64,000 nucleotides of DNA, taken from NCBI GenBank assembly GCA_015152515.1, contig SUTV01000002.1, positions 186,001 to 250,000 on the forward strand. The letters run 5' to 3'. Under the pieces are notes generated by a model. The model did no database searches, was not told the DNA's origin, and saw only the letters and a program-made list of their open reading frames with translations. Source of the stretch: Cyanobacteria bacterium SIG29. GTDB taxonomy: Bacteria; Cyanobacteriota; Vampirovibrionia; Gastranaerophilales; Gastranaerophilaceae. Positions 1 through 10,080 of this stretch are shown one piece after another. A program made the position numbers and the translations under genes. Position 1 is the stretch's first letter. Every line of letters begins with the position of its first letter.

Positions 1-74
1 ATTTTCCTTATGATGATACGCTACATTCTTTACAGAGATTATTTTAGCATATTTTTCAAGAAAGACACAATAAA

Positions 75-983
75 TTAAGATAAAAAATCTTTTAAATGAT
101 TAATATTATTAGAATTACGCAGTTTTTTAATTGCCAAAGTTTCTATTTGTCTAATTCTTTCTTTAGAAAATCCCATTTCATTTCCAAGTTGTTCTAATGT
201 TCTAGGCTTTTTACCATCAATGCCAAATCTTTTTATTATAATATTTTTTTCCTTTGGAGAAAGTTCTTTTAATATTTTTTCTATATGGATTTTCAACATT
301 ATATCTTTTGTGTTGTCTTCAGGTGTAGTTGTGTGTTGTTCTGATATATAATCTTCAAGCGTTAAATTTTCGGTAATTTGCACATTTAAACTTAAAGGTT
401 CTATTTTGATTGTATTTAGTGCAGTTTCAACTTGTTTTAATGGCATTTTTAGTCTTTTGGAAATTTCTTGTGCATTAGCTTCTTTACCTGTTTCATAGTT
501 AATATCAAATATTGCTTTTTTTACTTGCCTAATTTTATCAATCATATGAACAGGAATTCTAATTGTTTTAGAGTTATTTGCAATTGCACGGACAATTGTT
601 TGCCTAATCCACCAAGTTGCATAGGTTGAAAATTTAAATCCTTTTGTATAGTCAAATTTATTTACTGCTTTTATTAATCCTAAAGAGCCTTCTTGCACTA
701 AATCCATAAATAAAACTCCTTGTCCTGTGTATTTTTTTGCAATACTTACAACTAATCTTAAATTAGCTTGGATGAGTTTCTTTTTTGCGATCAATGCTTC
801 TTTTTCATCTCCTTGAATTATTTCTTTGCCCAAAGAAAGTTCTTCATTTCGTTTTAAAAGCTTTGTTTTTCCAATGTCTTTTAAATACATTTGCAAAATA
901 TCGTCTTTAAAAACAATGTTATTAAAAGTCGTAATGTTTTCATCTTCTTCAAAATAATAGTCGTTAATAAATTGAATACTCAT
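75..983 (-). CDS. RNA polymerase sigma-70 family factor (RpoD/SigA-like, group 1/2)
   Basis: Region 2 motif [57 protein letters not shown] and region 4 [11 protein letters not shown]; short N-terminus. Confidence 0.93.
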   Translation of the reverse strand: MSIQFINDYYFEEDENITTFNNIVFKDDILQMYLKDIGKTKLLKRNEELSLGKEIIQGDEKEALIAKKKLIQANLRLVVSIAKKYTGQGVLFMDLVQEGSLGLIKAVNKFDYTKGFKFSTYATWWIRQTIVRAIANNSKTIRIPVHMIDKIRQVKKAIFDINYETGKEANAQEISKRLKMPLKQVETALNTIKIEPLSLNVQITENLTLEDYISEQHTTTPEDNTKDIMLKIHIEKILKELSPKEKNIIIKRFGIDGKKPRTLEQLGNEMGFSKERIRQIETLAIKKLRNSNNINHLKDFLS

Positions 984-1046
984 TTAAAATCCCCTCTCTA
1001 ATTGTAGATAATGACGAGGTTTTTTGTTTTGAGTTCCAATTAAGAA

Positions 1047-1607
1047 TTATAGAAAATCTATCATTTTTTTAGCTTCGCCAAATTCAAGATTAAGTTCTTT
1101 TGCTAAAGGGATATTCATAACAACTTTATTGCTTAAGCGAAAAATTTTAGGAAAGATTTTAAACCCTCTTTTTTTATAAAGCTCGCTTGATAGGTGACCT
1201 TTTTCTTTATCGTATATTTGAGAAAAATTTAGTCCCATAGTTGCGCATAGAGGGTATGATGGATTGCCACTAGCATCTTCTGTTAAAACTCCAAAAGCAC
1301 GGCAAACTATTGGACGATTGTTATAAACACTACATTTGTTATTTATTAAAAATGGGCAAATGTATGAGTCTGTGTTCCCTTTTTTCGTATTTTTTATATT
1401 TTCTTGAATTATACTTTTAGTTTCTTCGTTTAATTTTTCATAGCCTAGCATTAAGTATTTATATTCAAGTTCTGACAAAGGGAAATCGCCTTGTTTACAA
1501 CAATGAGCACAGCCTTCTTTACAAAAAATATATTCTTGTTGATATTCAAAAATTTTTTTTAAATCATCACCAAGTACTTCTAAAAATTTTTCGTATTTTT
1601 CAATCAT
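1047..1607 (-). CDS. YkgJ-type cysteine cluster protein (putative Fe/Zn binding)
   Basis: CKEGCAHCCKQGDFPLSELE ... CPFLINNKCSVYNNRPIVCRAFG cysteine pattern typical of the YkgJ family. Confidence 0.8.
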   Translation of the reverse strand: MIEKYEKFLEVLGDDLKKIFEYQQEYIFCKEGCAHCCKQGDFPLSELEYKYLMLGYEKLNEETKSIIQENIKNTKKGNTDSYICPFLINNKCSVYNNRPIVCRAFGVLTEDASGNPSYPLCATMGLNFSQIYDKEKGHLSSELYKKRGFKIFPKIFRLSNKVVMNIPLAKELNLEFGEAKKMIDFL

Positions 1608-2572
1608 TATACGTGTTCAGCTTTTTTATCTGATTTAATAACGTGAATATTTCTTGTTTCTGACATCATTTGTCTAGCAGCAGCTAATTTTTCTCTGTTT
1701 TCTTTACTGATACTGCCTGAAGAAATTAATCTATCAACAAAATTATTGTTTAATTTAACAGCTTTTGGAAGTGCACCAATTTCATCTAAAACATCTTTTA
1801 TTTCAACAAAATCATATGCATAACTTTGTTTTGATTGATAAACAAGAGTTTCGCCATTTGGTGAGTGTATGCTTTCGCCACCTTTTTCAAAATATAATCT
1901 AAATACTGATTTTAAATCTTGCATTTCTGATTGCATTATTTGAACAGCTTGTTGAATTCTTAAATATCTTTCAAATAAATAATCAACATTATCTAGTTGT
2001 TGAATTTGCCAAGCATATTTTTTTTCATAAAGCTTTTTAAGTTCAGGATATGCCATTGCAAGTCCTTCTGTATCTGCCATTGCTCTATGACGAGTAGAAA
2101 AATCTACATTGAATTTTGTCATTAAACTTTCTAATCCGCAAGATTCAAGTTCTGGGTAAACTTCTTTAAACATCATTTGAGAGTCTATTCTTGTGTTTGT
2201 AATTGGTTTACCTGTTTGTCGAATGCTAGCTTCATTGATAAATGAATAATCAAATATAGCATTGTGTGCAACGATTGGATAATCACCAATAAAATCAAGA
2301 ATTAAAGGCATTGCTTCAGCTTCGGTTGGAGCATCTTTTACATCATCTTCGGTAATTCCGTGAACGGCAATACTTGATTTTCTAATATGTTGTTCTGGAT
2401 TAATTAATGTTTCAAAACGGTCTTTCATTTTGCCATTTTCTAAACGAATAGCAGCAAACTCAACCATCTTCTCTTTTGTATAATCTAAACCTGTTGTTTC
2501 GACATCTAAAACGATTTCTATACACTTTTTTTTTGGCACAGCCTCAATCTCCCTATATTTGAATGATAACAT
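1607..2572 (-). CDS. 3'-5' exonuclease, DnaQ/PolC epsilon-like
   Basis: Exo I motif VLDVETTGLDYTKEKMVEFAAIRL, exo II VAHNAIFDYSFI, exo III RHRAMADTEGLA. Confidence 0.88.
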   Translation of the reverse strand: MLSFKYREIEAVPKKKCIEIVLDVETTGLDYTKEKMVEFAAIRLENGKMKDRFETLINPEQHIRKSSIAVHGITEDDVKDAPTEAEAMPLILDFIGDYPIVAHNAIFDYSFINEASIRQTGKPITNTRIDSQMMFKEVYPELESCGLESLMTKFNVDFSTRHRAMADTEGLAMAYPELKKLYEKKYAWQIQQLDNVDYLFERYLRIQQAVQIMQSEMQDLKSVFRLYFEKGGESIHSPNGETLVYQSKQSYAYDFVEIKDVLDEIGALPKAVKLNNNFVDRLISSGSISKENREKLAAARQMMSETRNIHVIKSDKKAEHV

Positions 2573-2693
2573 AAAGATGTTTAACAGGCAAAAAGTTCAT
2601 AATTGCTCTAGTGGTTTAAACAAAAAGTGATTTCTTTATATTATTTTTCTTTTTATCGTAAAAAACTGGTAAATTTAATAAGTAAGTAGTAAC

Positions 2694-2933
2694 ATGAAAG
2701 AAGAACAGAGAAATGGTAGTTCATTAATGGGAAGAATAGTTTTAGATAGAGATAAATGTAAAGCTTGTTATTTATGTGTTGATTCTTGTCCTAATAAGGT
2801 TTTAGAAATTGATAAAACGGTAAATGCTTTAGGTTATTATCCAGTAAAGGTAAAGGAAAGTGCCAAATGTGTAGGTTGTGCTATTTGCGCTAGAGTTTGT
2901 CCTGATTTGGTTATTGAAAAGGTGTATAGATGA
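2694..2933 (+). CDS. 2-oxoacid:ferredoxin oxidoreductase, ferredoxin (delta) subunit
   Basis: Two 4Fe-4S motifs (CKACYLCVDSCPNKV, CVGCAICARVCPDLV); first gene of a four-gene KOR/VOR operon. Confidence 0.88.
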   Translation: MKEEQRNGSSLMGRIVLDRDKCKACYLCVDSCPNKVLEIDKTVNALGYYPVKVKESAKCVGCAICARVCPDLVIEKVYR

Positions 2934-4027
2934 GTAGAAAAAAACAACTTTTGAAGGGTAATTATGCAATTGCTCAAGCAGCTATTGAAGCAGGATGTCA
3001 AAGTTATTTTGGTTATCCGATTACTCCTCAAAGTGAAATTGGTGAATATTTAAGTGAAAAAATGCCAGAAAATGGAAGAGTATTTGTGGCAGCTGAAAGT
3101 GAAGTCGCGGCGATTAATATGCTTTTAGGTGCTGGTTCTACTGGTGTTAAAGCGATGACATCATCTTCATCTTGTGCTGTTGCTTTGATGCAGGAAGGCT
3201 TATCATTTATAGCTGGTGATGAAATTCCTTGTGTACTTGTAAGCGTTATGCGTGGTGGACCTGGACTTGGTTATATTTATCCATCTCAAGGTGATTATTT
3301 TCAAGCTACTAAAGGTGGGGGAAATGGTGATTATAAAATTGTTACTTATGCTCCATCAAGTGTTCAAGAATGTATTGATTTAACATATAAATGTTTTTAT
3401 GTCTCTCAAAAATATCGTACGCCAGTTTGTTTGTTGGCTGATGGAATGCTTGGTCAAATGATGGAACCAGCTATTGTTGGGGAGTATCCATACGAAGAAA
3501 TTGACCAATCTTCTTGGGCTTTAGACGGTGCTAAAAATAGAGAAGCGCGTTATATTGCTTCTATTGATAGAGAACAAGAAAGTTTGAGAAAACGAGTTGT
3601 TAAACTATTTGAAAAATATAATCAAATTTTAGGAAATGAAAATTTATTTGAAAAATATGAAATTGATGGGGCTAAATTAGTTATTACAGCATTTGGTTCT
3701 ATTGCAAGGATTGCAAAAGCTGCAGTTAAAAAAGCTCGAAAAAATGGTTTAAAAGTTGGTTTATTCAGGCCTATTTTAATTAATCCATTCCCAGAAAAAA
3801 TTGTGGCAGATATTGCTCAAAAAGTTGATGGAATATTAGATATCGAATTAAATTGTGGTCAAATGCTTCAAGATATAAAATCAAGTGTTGCTGGAATTAC
3901 AACAATTCCTATAGAATTTTTTGGACGACCAGCTGGTATGATGATGACAGTTGAAGAAATTTATGAACAAATTGAAAAAACATATAAAAAGATTGTAGAG
4001 AAAAAATATGGAACAGCTTGTATATAA
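2930..4027 (+). CDS. 2-oxoacid:ferredoxin oxidoreductase alpha subunit (VorB/KorA-like)
   Basis: LLKGNYAIAQAAIEAGCQSYFGYPITPQSEIGEYL and MRGGPGLGYIYPSQGDYFQATKGGGNGDYK are typical of VorB/KorA. Confidence 0.92.
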   Translation: MSRKKQLLKGNYAIAQAAIEAGCQSYFGYPITPQSEIGEYLSEKMPENGRVFVAAESEVAAINMLLGAGSTGVKAMTSSSSCAVALMQEGLSFIAGDEIPCVLVSVMRGGPGLGYIYPSQGDYFQATKGGGNGDYKIVTYAPSSVQECIDLTYKCFYVSQKYRTPVCLLADGMLGQMMEPAIVGEYPYEEIDQSSWALDGAKNREARYIASIDREQESLRKRVVKLFEKYNQILGNENLFEKYEIDGAKLVITAFGSIARIAKAAVKKARKNGLKVGLFRPILINPFPEKIVADIAQKVDGILDIELNCGQMLQDIKSSVAGITTIPIEFFGRPAGMMMTVEEIYEQIEKTYKKIVEKKYGTACI

Positions 4028-4763
4028 AAAACCAGAATCTGTAAAAGATGATTTTAAGGTGAGTTTTTGTCCAGGATGTGACCATGGTGTTGCATATAAA
4101 ATTTTGGCAGAAGTTCTTGATGAGCTTGGTGTTAGGGAAAAAACGATTGGCGTTGCGTCTGTTGGTTGCAGTGTTTTTTCTTATGACTATTTTAATGTAG
4201 ATATGATAGAAGCGCCTCATGGTAGAGCTTTAGCTGTTGCAACTGGTGTAAAACGTTCTAAGCCAGATAAAGTTGTTTATACATATCAAGGTGATGGCGA
4301 TTTGGCTTCAATTGGTATGGGTGAAACAATCCACGCTATGACAAGAGGTGAAAAAGTTACTGCTATTTGTATTAATAATACAACTTATGGTATGACTGGT
4401 GGTCAAGGTGGACCTACAACTTTAATAGGTCAGGTTACAACAACAACTCCAAAAGGTAGAATGGTTGAACAATCAGGTTATCCAATAAAAATTTCAGAAA
4501 TTTTAAAAGAAGTTGATGGAACAGCTTTTGTTGCAAGGGTTTCATTAGATACACCCGCAGCTATTATGAATGCAAAAAAATGTATTAAAAAAGCATTTGA
4601 AGTTCAGTTAAAAGGTTTAGGGGCTGGTTTTGTAGAAATTTTAGCTACTTGTCCAACAAACTGGAAAATGACGCCACAAGAAGCTCATGAAAGAGTTAGA
4701 ACGCAAATGGCAGAAGTTTTTAAATTGGGAATATTCAAAGATAGATTAAGCGAGGCACAATAA
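4008..4763 (+). CDS. 2-oxoacid:ferredoxin oxidoreductase beta subunit (TPP-binding)
   Basis: FCPGCDHGVAYKILAEVL, GDGDLASIGMGETIHAMTRGEKVTAICINNTTYGMTGGQ (TPP-binding motif). Confidence 0.92.
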   Translation: MEQLVYKKPESVKDDFKVSFCPGCDHGVAYKILAEVLDELGVREKTIGVASVGCSVFSYDYFNVDMIEAPHGRALAVATGVKRSKPDKVVYTYQGDGDLASIGMGETIHAMTRGEKVTAICINNTTYGMTGGQGGPTTLIGQVTTTTPKGRMVEQSGYPIKISEILKEVDGTAFVARVSLDTPAAIMNAKKCIKKAFEVQLKGLGAGFVEILATCPTNWKMTPQEAHERVRTQMAEVFKLGIFKDRLSEAQ

Positions 4764-5299
4764 TGGATTCAAATGTATTAATTGCTGGATTTGGCGGCCA
4801 AGGTGTACTTTTTGTTGGTCAATTATTTGCTAATGCTTGTATGAATGAAGGTTTAAATGTTACTTGGTTTCCTGCTTATGGTGCAGAAATGAGAGGTGGA
4901 ACAGTTAATTGTACTGTTTGTATGTCTGATGATGAAGTTGCTTGTGCTTATGTTGATAAGCCAGCCAATGTTATCGCACTTAATGAACCTTCTTTTGAAA
5001 GATTTGAAAATCAAATTAAAGCTGGTGGTTTAATGGTTGTAAATTCATCTATTGTAAAAGCAAAACCATCAAGAACTGATATAACTTATAAATATGTTCC
5101 AATGACAGAAATTGCTAAAAATATTGGCAATCAAAAATTTGCTAATATAGTTTCTTTGGGTGCATTTGTAAAGGCTCTTCCAGTTGTAAAAATTGATAGC
5201 GTTATAGACATAATGAAAGAAAAATTAACTGGTAAAAAAGCTCAAATGTTAGAGTCTAACATTCAAGCTTTAAAACAAGGTTTTTCATATTTTAATTAA
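4763..5299 (+). CDS. 2-oxoacid:ferredoxin oxidoreductase gamma subunit
   Basis: IAGFGGQGVLFVGQLFANACMNEGLNVTWFPAYGAEMRGGTVNCTV. Confidence 0.92.
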   Translation: MDSNVLIAGFGGQGVLFVGQLFANACMNEGLNVTWFPAYGAEMRGGTVNCTVCMSDDEVACAYVDKPANVIALNEPSFERFENQIKAGGLMVVNSSIVKAKPSRTDITYKYVPMTEIAKNIGNQKFANIVSLGAFVKALPVVKIDSVIDIMKEKLTGKKAQMLESNIQALKQGFSYFN

Positions 5300-5674
5300 T
5301 TATGCTGCAATATCTAAGCCTTGAGGTTTTTCGTTTGGTTTAATAAATGTGTCTAAAAACCAATCAACAGCACCTTTTCCCATAGTACCAATTACAGCAA
5401 TAACTTCAAGCCATTTAAGTGCATCTGCTGGACTCATAGAAGGCATTGAACCTATTTTTGGTGCTTGAGCACTGGCTTTTAAGCATAATGTATCAGTTGG
5501 GATATTTTGTTTTTCACTTAAAACTTCTAATGATTTAATGAAAGCTTCTTTTTCGCTTTTACCTTCATTTATTTGGCTTAAAAATTCAATCTGTGCTTGT
5601 TGTGTTTTATCTATTTGTTTTTGTTCACAACAATTAGCCTGTGTTCTAACAGAATTGATACCTTGAATAGTCAT
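5300..5674 (-). CDS. Hypothetical protein (124 aa)
   Basis: Intact ORF with proper spacing and convergent to the VOR operon; no recognised domain. Confidence 0.55.
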   Translation of the reverse strand: MTIQGINSVRTQANCCEQKQIDKTQQAQIEFLSQINEGKSEKEAFIKSLEVLSEKQNIPTDTLCLKASAQAPKIGSMPSMSPADALKWLEVIAVIGTMGKGAVDWFLDTFIKPNEKPQGLDIAA

Positions 5675-5776
5675 ACTTTACACTCCTTATTTTAAACTTA
5701 CATTCCTTTATATTTTTAAAGGAAAATGAAGAGGTAAAATTTACTTAATAAGGAAAATTATTAAATATTATTAAAT

Positions 5777-7003
5777 TTATTTTATTAATTTTTCAACAAT
5801 GCCTTTAAGTGCAATTTTAACGTGTGCATAATTTAAGCCACCTTGCATATAAACGGCATATGGTGGTCTAACTGGACCATCTGCTGATAATTCAAGAGTA
5901 GAACCTTCTATAAAAGAACCGCCAGCCATAATTAATTTATCATCATAACCTGGAACTTCATCAGGAATTGGAGTTAAGTATGATTCAATTGGCGAGTATG
6001 TTTGTAATGTTTTACAAAATTCTATTAAAGGTTCAGGTTTTCCAAATTTAATTGTTTGGATTAAGTCAGTTCTTATTTCGTGTGGTTTTGGTGTTGAAAT
6101 AAAACCAATATCTTCAAAAACTTGAGAAGCTAAAATCGCACCTTTAACAGCTTCAGATACAATAGAAGGTGCCATAAAAATGCCTTGGAAAATTAATCTT
6201 GATTGGTTTAGCATTGCGCCACCTTCTGAGCCAATACCAGGAGCTGTTAATCTATAAGCGGCTTGATCAACATATTCTTCTTTTCCTGCAATGTAACCAC
6301 CAGCTTCAACTATACCACCACCTGGATTTTTGATTAATGAACCAGCAATTAAATCAGCTCCCACTTCAAGTGGTTCTAGTTTTTCTACAAATTCACCATA
6401 GCAATTATCAACAAAACAAATACAGTTTGGATTTTTAGATTTAACTATTTCAACAATCTTTTTAATAGTTTCAATATTTAAAGATTTTCTTAAAGAATAT
6501 CCTCTAGAACGTTGAATTAGAACCATATTTGTTTTTTCATCAACTTTATTTTTTATACCTTCAAAATCAACATCCATTTCGTTAATTAGTGGTACTTCAT
6601 CATATAAAATACCATGTCCAATTAAAGAAGCTCTTTTATCTCCACGAGTTCCAATAACCTCTTCCATTGTGTCATAAGGTGTGCCAACCACCGAAATTAA
6701 TTTTTCGCCATATCTTAAATTACCAAAAAGGCAACAAGCTAAAGTATGTGTACCAGATACAAAATGATTTCTAACAATAGCTTTTTCAGCTTTAAATACA
6801 TCAGCAAAAACTTTATCTAAAGCTTCTCTTCCTATGTCATCATGTCCATAGCCTGATACTGTTGAAAAGTGTTCTAGTCCAATTTTATTGTCATAAAACG
6901 CTTTTAAAACTTTTTCTTGGTTATATTCTTTTATTTCATCAACAAGTTCAAAATACTTTTTAACTTTTTCTTCTGCTTGTTTTATTATTTCATTCTTATT
7001 CAT
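5777..7003 (-). CDS. Methionine gamma-lyase family PLP protein ('aluminium resistance' type)
   Basis: GYGHDDIGREALDKVFADVFKAEKAIVRNHFVSGTHTLACCLFGNLRYGEKLISVVGTPYDTMEEVIG; SLIKNPGGGIVEAGGYIAG PLP lysine region. Confidence 0.9.
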   Translation of the reverse strand: MNKNEIIKQAEEKVKKYFELVDEIKEYNQEKVLKAFYDNKIGLEHFSTVSGYGHDDIGREALDKVFADVFKAEKAIVRNHFVSGTHTLACCLFGNLRYGEKLISVVGTPYDTMEEVIGTRGDKRASLIGHGILYDEVPLINEMDVDFEGIKNKVDEKTNMVLIQRSRGYSLRKSLNIETIKKIVEIVKSKNPNCICFVDNCYGEFVEKLEPLEVGADLIAGSLIKNPGGGIVEAGGYIAGKEEYVDQAAYRLTAPGIGSEGGAMLNQSRLIFQGIFMAPSIVSEAVKGAILASQVFEDIGFISTPKPHEIRTDLIQTIKFGKPEPLIEFCKTLQTYSPIESYLTPIPDEVPGYDDKLIMAGGSFIEGSTLELSADGPVRPPYAVYMQGGLNYAHVKIALKGIVEKLIK

Positions 7004-7096
7004 ATAAGAATTTTATCATAAACAAATTAATTAGCTTTTTTGAGGGATGTGTATTTCATATTTTTTGAAGTAAAATATTTAAAGAAGGATTAAACA

Positions 7097-8431
7097 ATGG
7101 CAGAATTGAAGGATAAAGAAGAACAATATAATGTCTTTTTAAAATATAAAGAAAAATCAGAAGAGGACACTAGCAAAATGATTATTACCCTTCGAGTAAT
7201 ATTTATTTCGTTTTTTGTTGTGCTTCTAACAATGTTTGTAATGTTTATTATTGATAATTCTTCAAATATTTCTGCTATTTTTGAAAGCTTTACTGATAAA
7301 AATCTTAGTGGGGTTAAAATAACTGAAAAGAAACCTGATTTATCTCCTTCTAAATTTAATTTTAAAATGTTGAGTAGATATCAAAATATTATGGTATTAG
7401 GTGTGGATTCAAATGGACCAAATACTTTGCCATTTTCAGGTGTTCGCTCTGATACAATACTTATTTTAAATGTTGATATTCACGGTAAAACTGTAAATGC
7501 TATTTCAATTCCAAGAGATAGCAAAGTATATTTGGCTGATGAACATGGCGTTCAAAAAATTAATGCTGCATATGCTTTGGGTGGTGTTGAATTAACAAGA
7601 AAAACTATTGAAGAAACGCTTGGCATTAAAATTCATAATTATGTTATTGTTAATGCTCAAGGTGTTAGAAAATTAATTGATGCAATAGGCGGTGTGCCAA
7701 TTTATGTAGAGCAAGATATGTTCTATCGTGATTATTCAGGTAAGTTGTTTATTAATTTGCATAAAGGTAAAAATGTATTAACTGGCGAAGAAGCCGAAGG
7801 TTATTTAAGATATAGAAAAGACTATTTGGGTGATATTGGTAGGGTTCATCGTCAGCAAAAATTCATTAAAGCATTGATTGAAAAAGTAAAATCTCCTGAA
7901 GCTTTAAGAAAAATACCTGAAGCATTGAAAATTGCGAGTTTATATACAAGAACTGATTTAAACTTATATCAAATGTCTCAATATGCTGCTATTGCTAGAG
8001 AAATTGATTTGAATAAAGTAGAATTTGTAATGTTACCAGGTGGCCCAAATAAGAAAGGAATTACAAGTTATTGGATTTTAGATCCTGAAAAAACTCAACA
8101 AGTAATTAATAGACTTATTTATAGAAAAAAATCTGATGTTGCTAAAAAAGATATAAGTGTTGGTGTTATGTACACAACATCAAGAGAAGTTGATGCACTA
8201 AATGTAAAAGAACAAATTAAAAATCTTGGCTATGATTTTAATTGTATTGGTCGTTCAACTAATATTTATCAATCTGAAATTGTTGGATATAATACAGATA
8301 TTTCAACTGATTTAATAAAATCACTACAAAAGGAAATTGAAGAAATACATAATCTTCATTATGTTCATAATCCTGTTAGAAATTATTGCAGTGATAGTGA
8401 TTTTGTAATAACTCTTGCTGATGAAGAATAA
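7097..8431 (+). CDS. LytR-CpsA-Psr (LCP) family cell-wall glycopolymer transferase with LytR_C-like C-terminus
   Basis: N-terminal TM helix; LGVDSNGPN..GVRSDTILILNVDIHGKTVNAISIPRDSKVYL; RYRKDYLGDIGRVHRQQKFI. Confidence 0.92.
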   Translation: MAELKDKEEQYNVFLKYKEKSEEDTSKMIITLRVIFISFFVVLLTMFVMFIIDNSSNISAIFESFTDKNLSGVKITEKKPDLSPSKFNFKMLSRYQNIMVLGVDSNGPNTLPFSGVRSDTILILNVDIHGKTVNAISIPRDSKVYLADEHGVQKINAAYALGGVELTRKTIEETLGIKIHNYVIVNAQGVRKLIDAIGGVPIYVEQDMFYRDYSGKLFINLHKGKNVLTGEEAEGYLRYRKDYLGDIGRVHRQQKFIKALIEKVKSPEALRKIPEALKIASLYTRTDLNLYQMSQYAAIAREIDLNKVEFVMLPGGPNKKGITSYWILDPEKTQQVINRLIYRKKSDVAKKDISVGVMYTTSREVDALNVKEQIKNLGYDFNCIGRSTNIYQSEIVGYNTDISTDLIKSLQKEIEEIHNLHYVHNPVRNYCSDSDFVITLADEE

Positions 8432-8443
8432 AAGGAATAAAAA

Positions 8444-9310
8444 ATGGAAGTATTGAAAATTGCGATACCTAATAAAGGTAGGTTATCAGAAAAAATTTAT
8501 GATTTATTGAATTGTGCTGGATTAGTTTTTCCATCAAAAGATGAAAGAACATTGCAAGTAACTACAAAAGATAAAAAATATTCAATTATTTTTGTAAGAA
8601 CACAAGATATTCCAATGTTTGTAGAAAATGGAATTGCAGATATTGGTTTTACTGGTTTTGATATTTTGACTGAATTAAAATCTAATGTTGATAAAATTAT
8701 GGACTTAGATTTTGGTTATTGTGAGATGGTTGTAGCTGTTAAAGATGAAGATACATATAAAACATCATCTGATTTACCTCAAAATTTAAAAATTGCTACT
8801 TCTTTCCCAAATATCGCAAGAGAATATTTTGAAAAAATGGGTAAAAATCCTAAAATTATTGAAGTTTCAGGTGCAACAGAAATCACACCTCGTTTAGGTT
8901 TATCAGATGTCGTTGTTGATATTACTTCATCTGGTTCTACATTAAAATCAAATAAACTTAGAATTATTGATAAAATTTTAGAATCAACTGCTGTTGTAAT
9001 TTCTAATAAAACTTTAAGTGATGAAAAGAAAGAAAAAACTCAAATCGTTTTAAGAGCTTTAAAATCAGTAATTGATGCTAGAGAAAAGAAATATTTGATG
9101 GCTCATGTTCCAAAAAGTTCATTAGATGAAATTAGAAAGATTTTACCAGGATTATCATCTCCAACACTTATGACTTTAGCTGGTGATGACGAACACGTTG
9201 TTATGCACGTTGTTGTTGATGCTGATAAAGTTTTTGATAGTATTGATAACTTGAAAAGACTTGGCGGACAAGGCATTTTGATTATGACAGTTGATCAAAT
9301 GGTGAGATAA
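8444..9310 (+). CDS. hisG: ATP phosphoribosyltransferase (long form)
   Basis: IAIPNKGRLSEKIYDLL, ADIGFTGFDIL, LGLSDVVVDITSSGSTLKSNKL; C-terminal regulatory domain. Confidence 0.93.
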   Translation: MEVLKIAIPNKGRLSEKIYDLLNCAGLVFPSKDERTLQVTTKDKKYSIIFVRTQDIPMFVENGIADIGFTGFDILTELKSNVDKIMDLDFGYCEMVVAVKDEDTYKTSSDLPQNLKIATSFPNIAREYFEKMGKNPKIIEVSGATEITPRLGLSDVVVDITSSGSTLKSNKLRIIDKILESTAVVISNKTLSDEKKEKTQIVLRALKSVIDAREKKYLMAHVPKSSLDEIRKILPGLSSPTLMTLAGDDEHVVMHVVVDADKVFDSIDNLKRLGGQGILIMTVDQMVR

Positions 9311-10080
9311 TGAATTATCCTAATTTAGAACGCTTAATTGAAATTATTGAAATTTTAAGAAGTGAAAATGGTTGTAAATGGGATAGAGAACAGACTCATG
9401 CAACTTTAAAACGCAATATGTTAGAAGAAGCTTATGAAGCTGTTGATGCTATTGATGATGATGACATGAAACATCTTCAAGAAGAACTTGGGGATGTTTT
9501 GTTGCAAGTTGTTTTACACGCTCAAATTGCAAAAGAAGAAAAGGCTTTTGATATTGAAGATATTTCAAAAGGAATTTCTGATAAACTTGTTCATCGTCAT
9601 CCACATGTTTTTGGAAATGTTAAAGTTGATTCAACTCAAGAAATTCTTGATAATTGGGAAAAATTAAAGAAGGAAGAAAAACCACATAGAACTTCTATTA
9701 TGGATGGTGTTTCTAAATCTCAAGCTGCTTTGATGAGCGCTCAAAAAATTAGTAAAAAGGCTGTAAAAGTTGGTTTCGAATGGCCAAATGAAGAATCTTT
9801 GTATGATTGTGTTTTATCTGAAATAAAAGAATTTAAAGAAGCTAAAACTCAAGATGAAAAAGAAGATGAGCTTGGTGATATTTTATTTGCTGTAGTAAAT
9901 CTTGCAAGATGGAATAAAATAGATGCAGAACAAGCACTATTAAGAGCAAACAGAAAATTTACAGCTCGTTTTCGTCAAATGGAAGCTTTAGCTGATAAAG
10001 ATTTAGAACAATTATCACTTGATGAGTGGGATAAACTTTGGAAACAAGCTAAAAAACAAATTGAAGATAGTGTTAAATAA
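9310..10080 (+). CDS. mazG: Nucleoside triphosphate pyrophosphohydrolase MazG
   Basis: LRSENGCKWDREQTHATLKRNMLEEAYEAVDAIDDDDMKHLQEELGDVLLQVVLHAQIA; second MazG domain. Confidence 0.93.
   Translation: MNYPNLERLIEIIEILRSENGCKWDREQTHATLKRNMLEEAYEAVDAIDDDDMKHLQEELGDVLLQVVLHAQIAKEEKAFDIEDISKGISDKLVHRHPHVFGNVKVDSTQEILDNWEKLKKEEKPHRTSIMDGVSKSQAALMSAQKISKKAVKVGFEWPNEESLYDCVLSEIKEFKEAKTQDEKEDELGDILFAVVNLARWNKIDAEQALLRANRKFTARFRQMEALADKDLEQLSLDEWDKLWKQAKKQIEDSVK

Noticed and set aside
2837-4220. Antisense ORFs 2837-3031 and 3909-4220
   Set aside because: They lie entirely opposite strongly supported VOR subunit genes; low-complexity translations.
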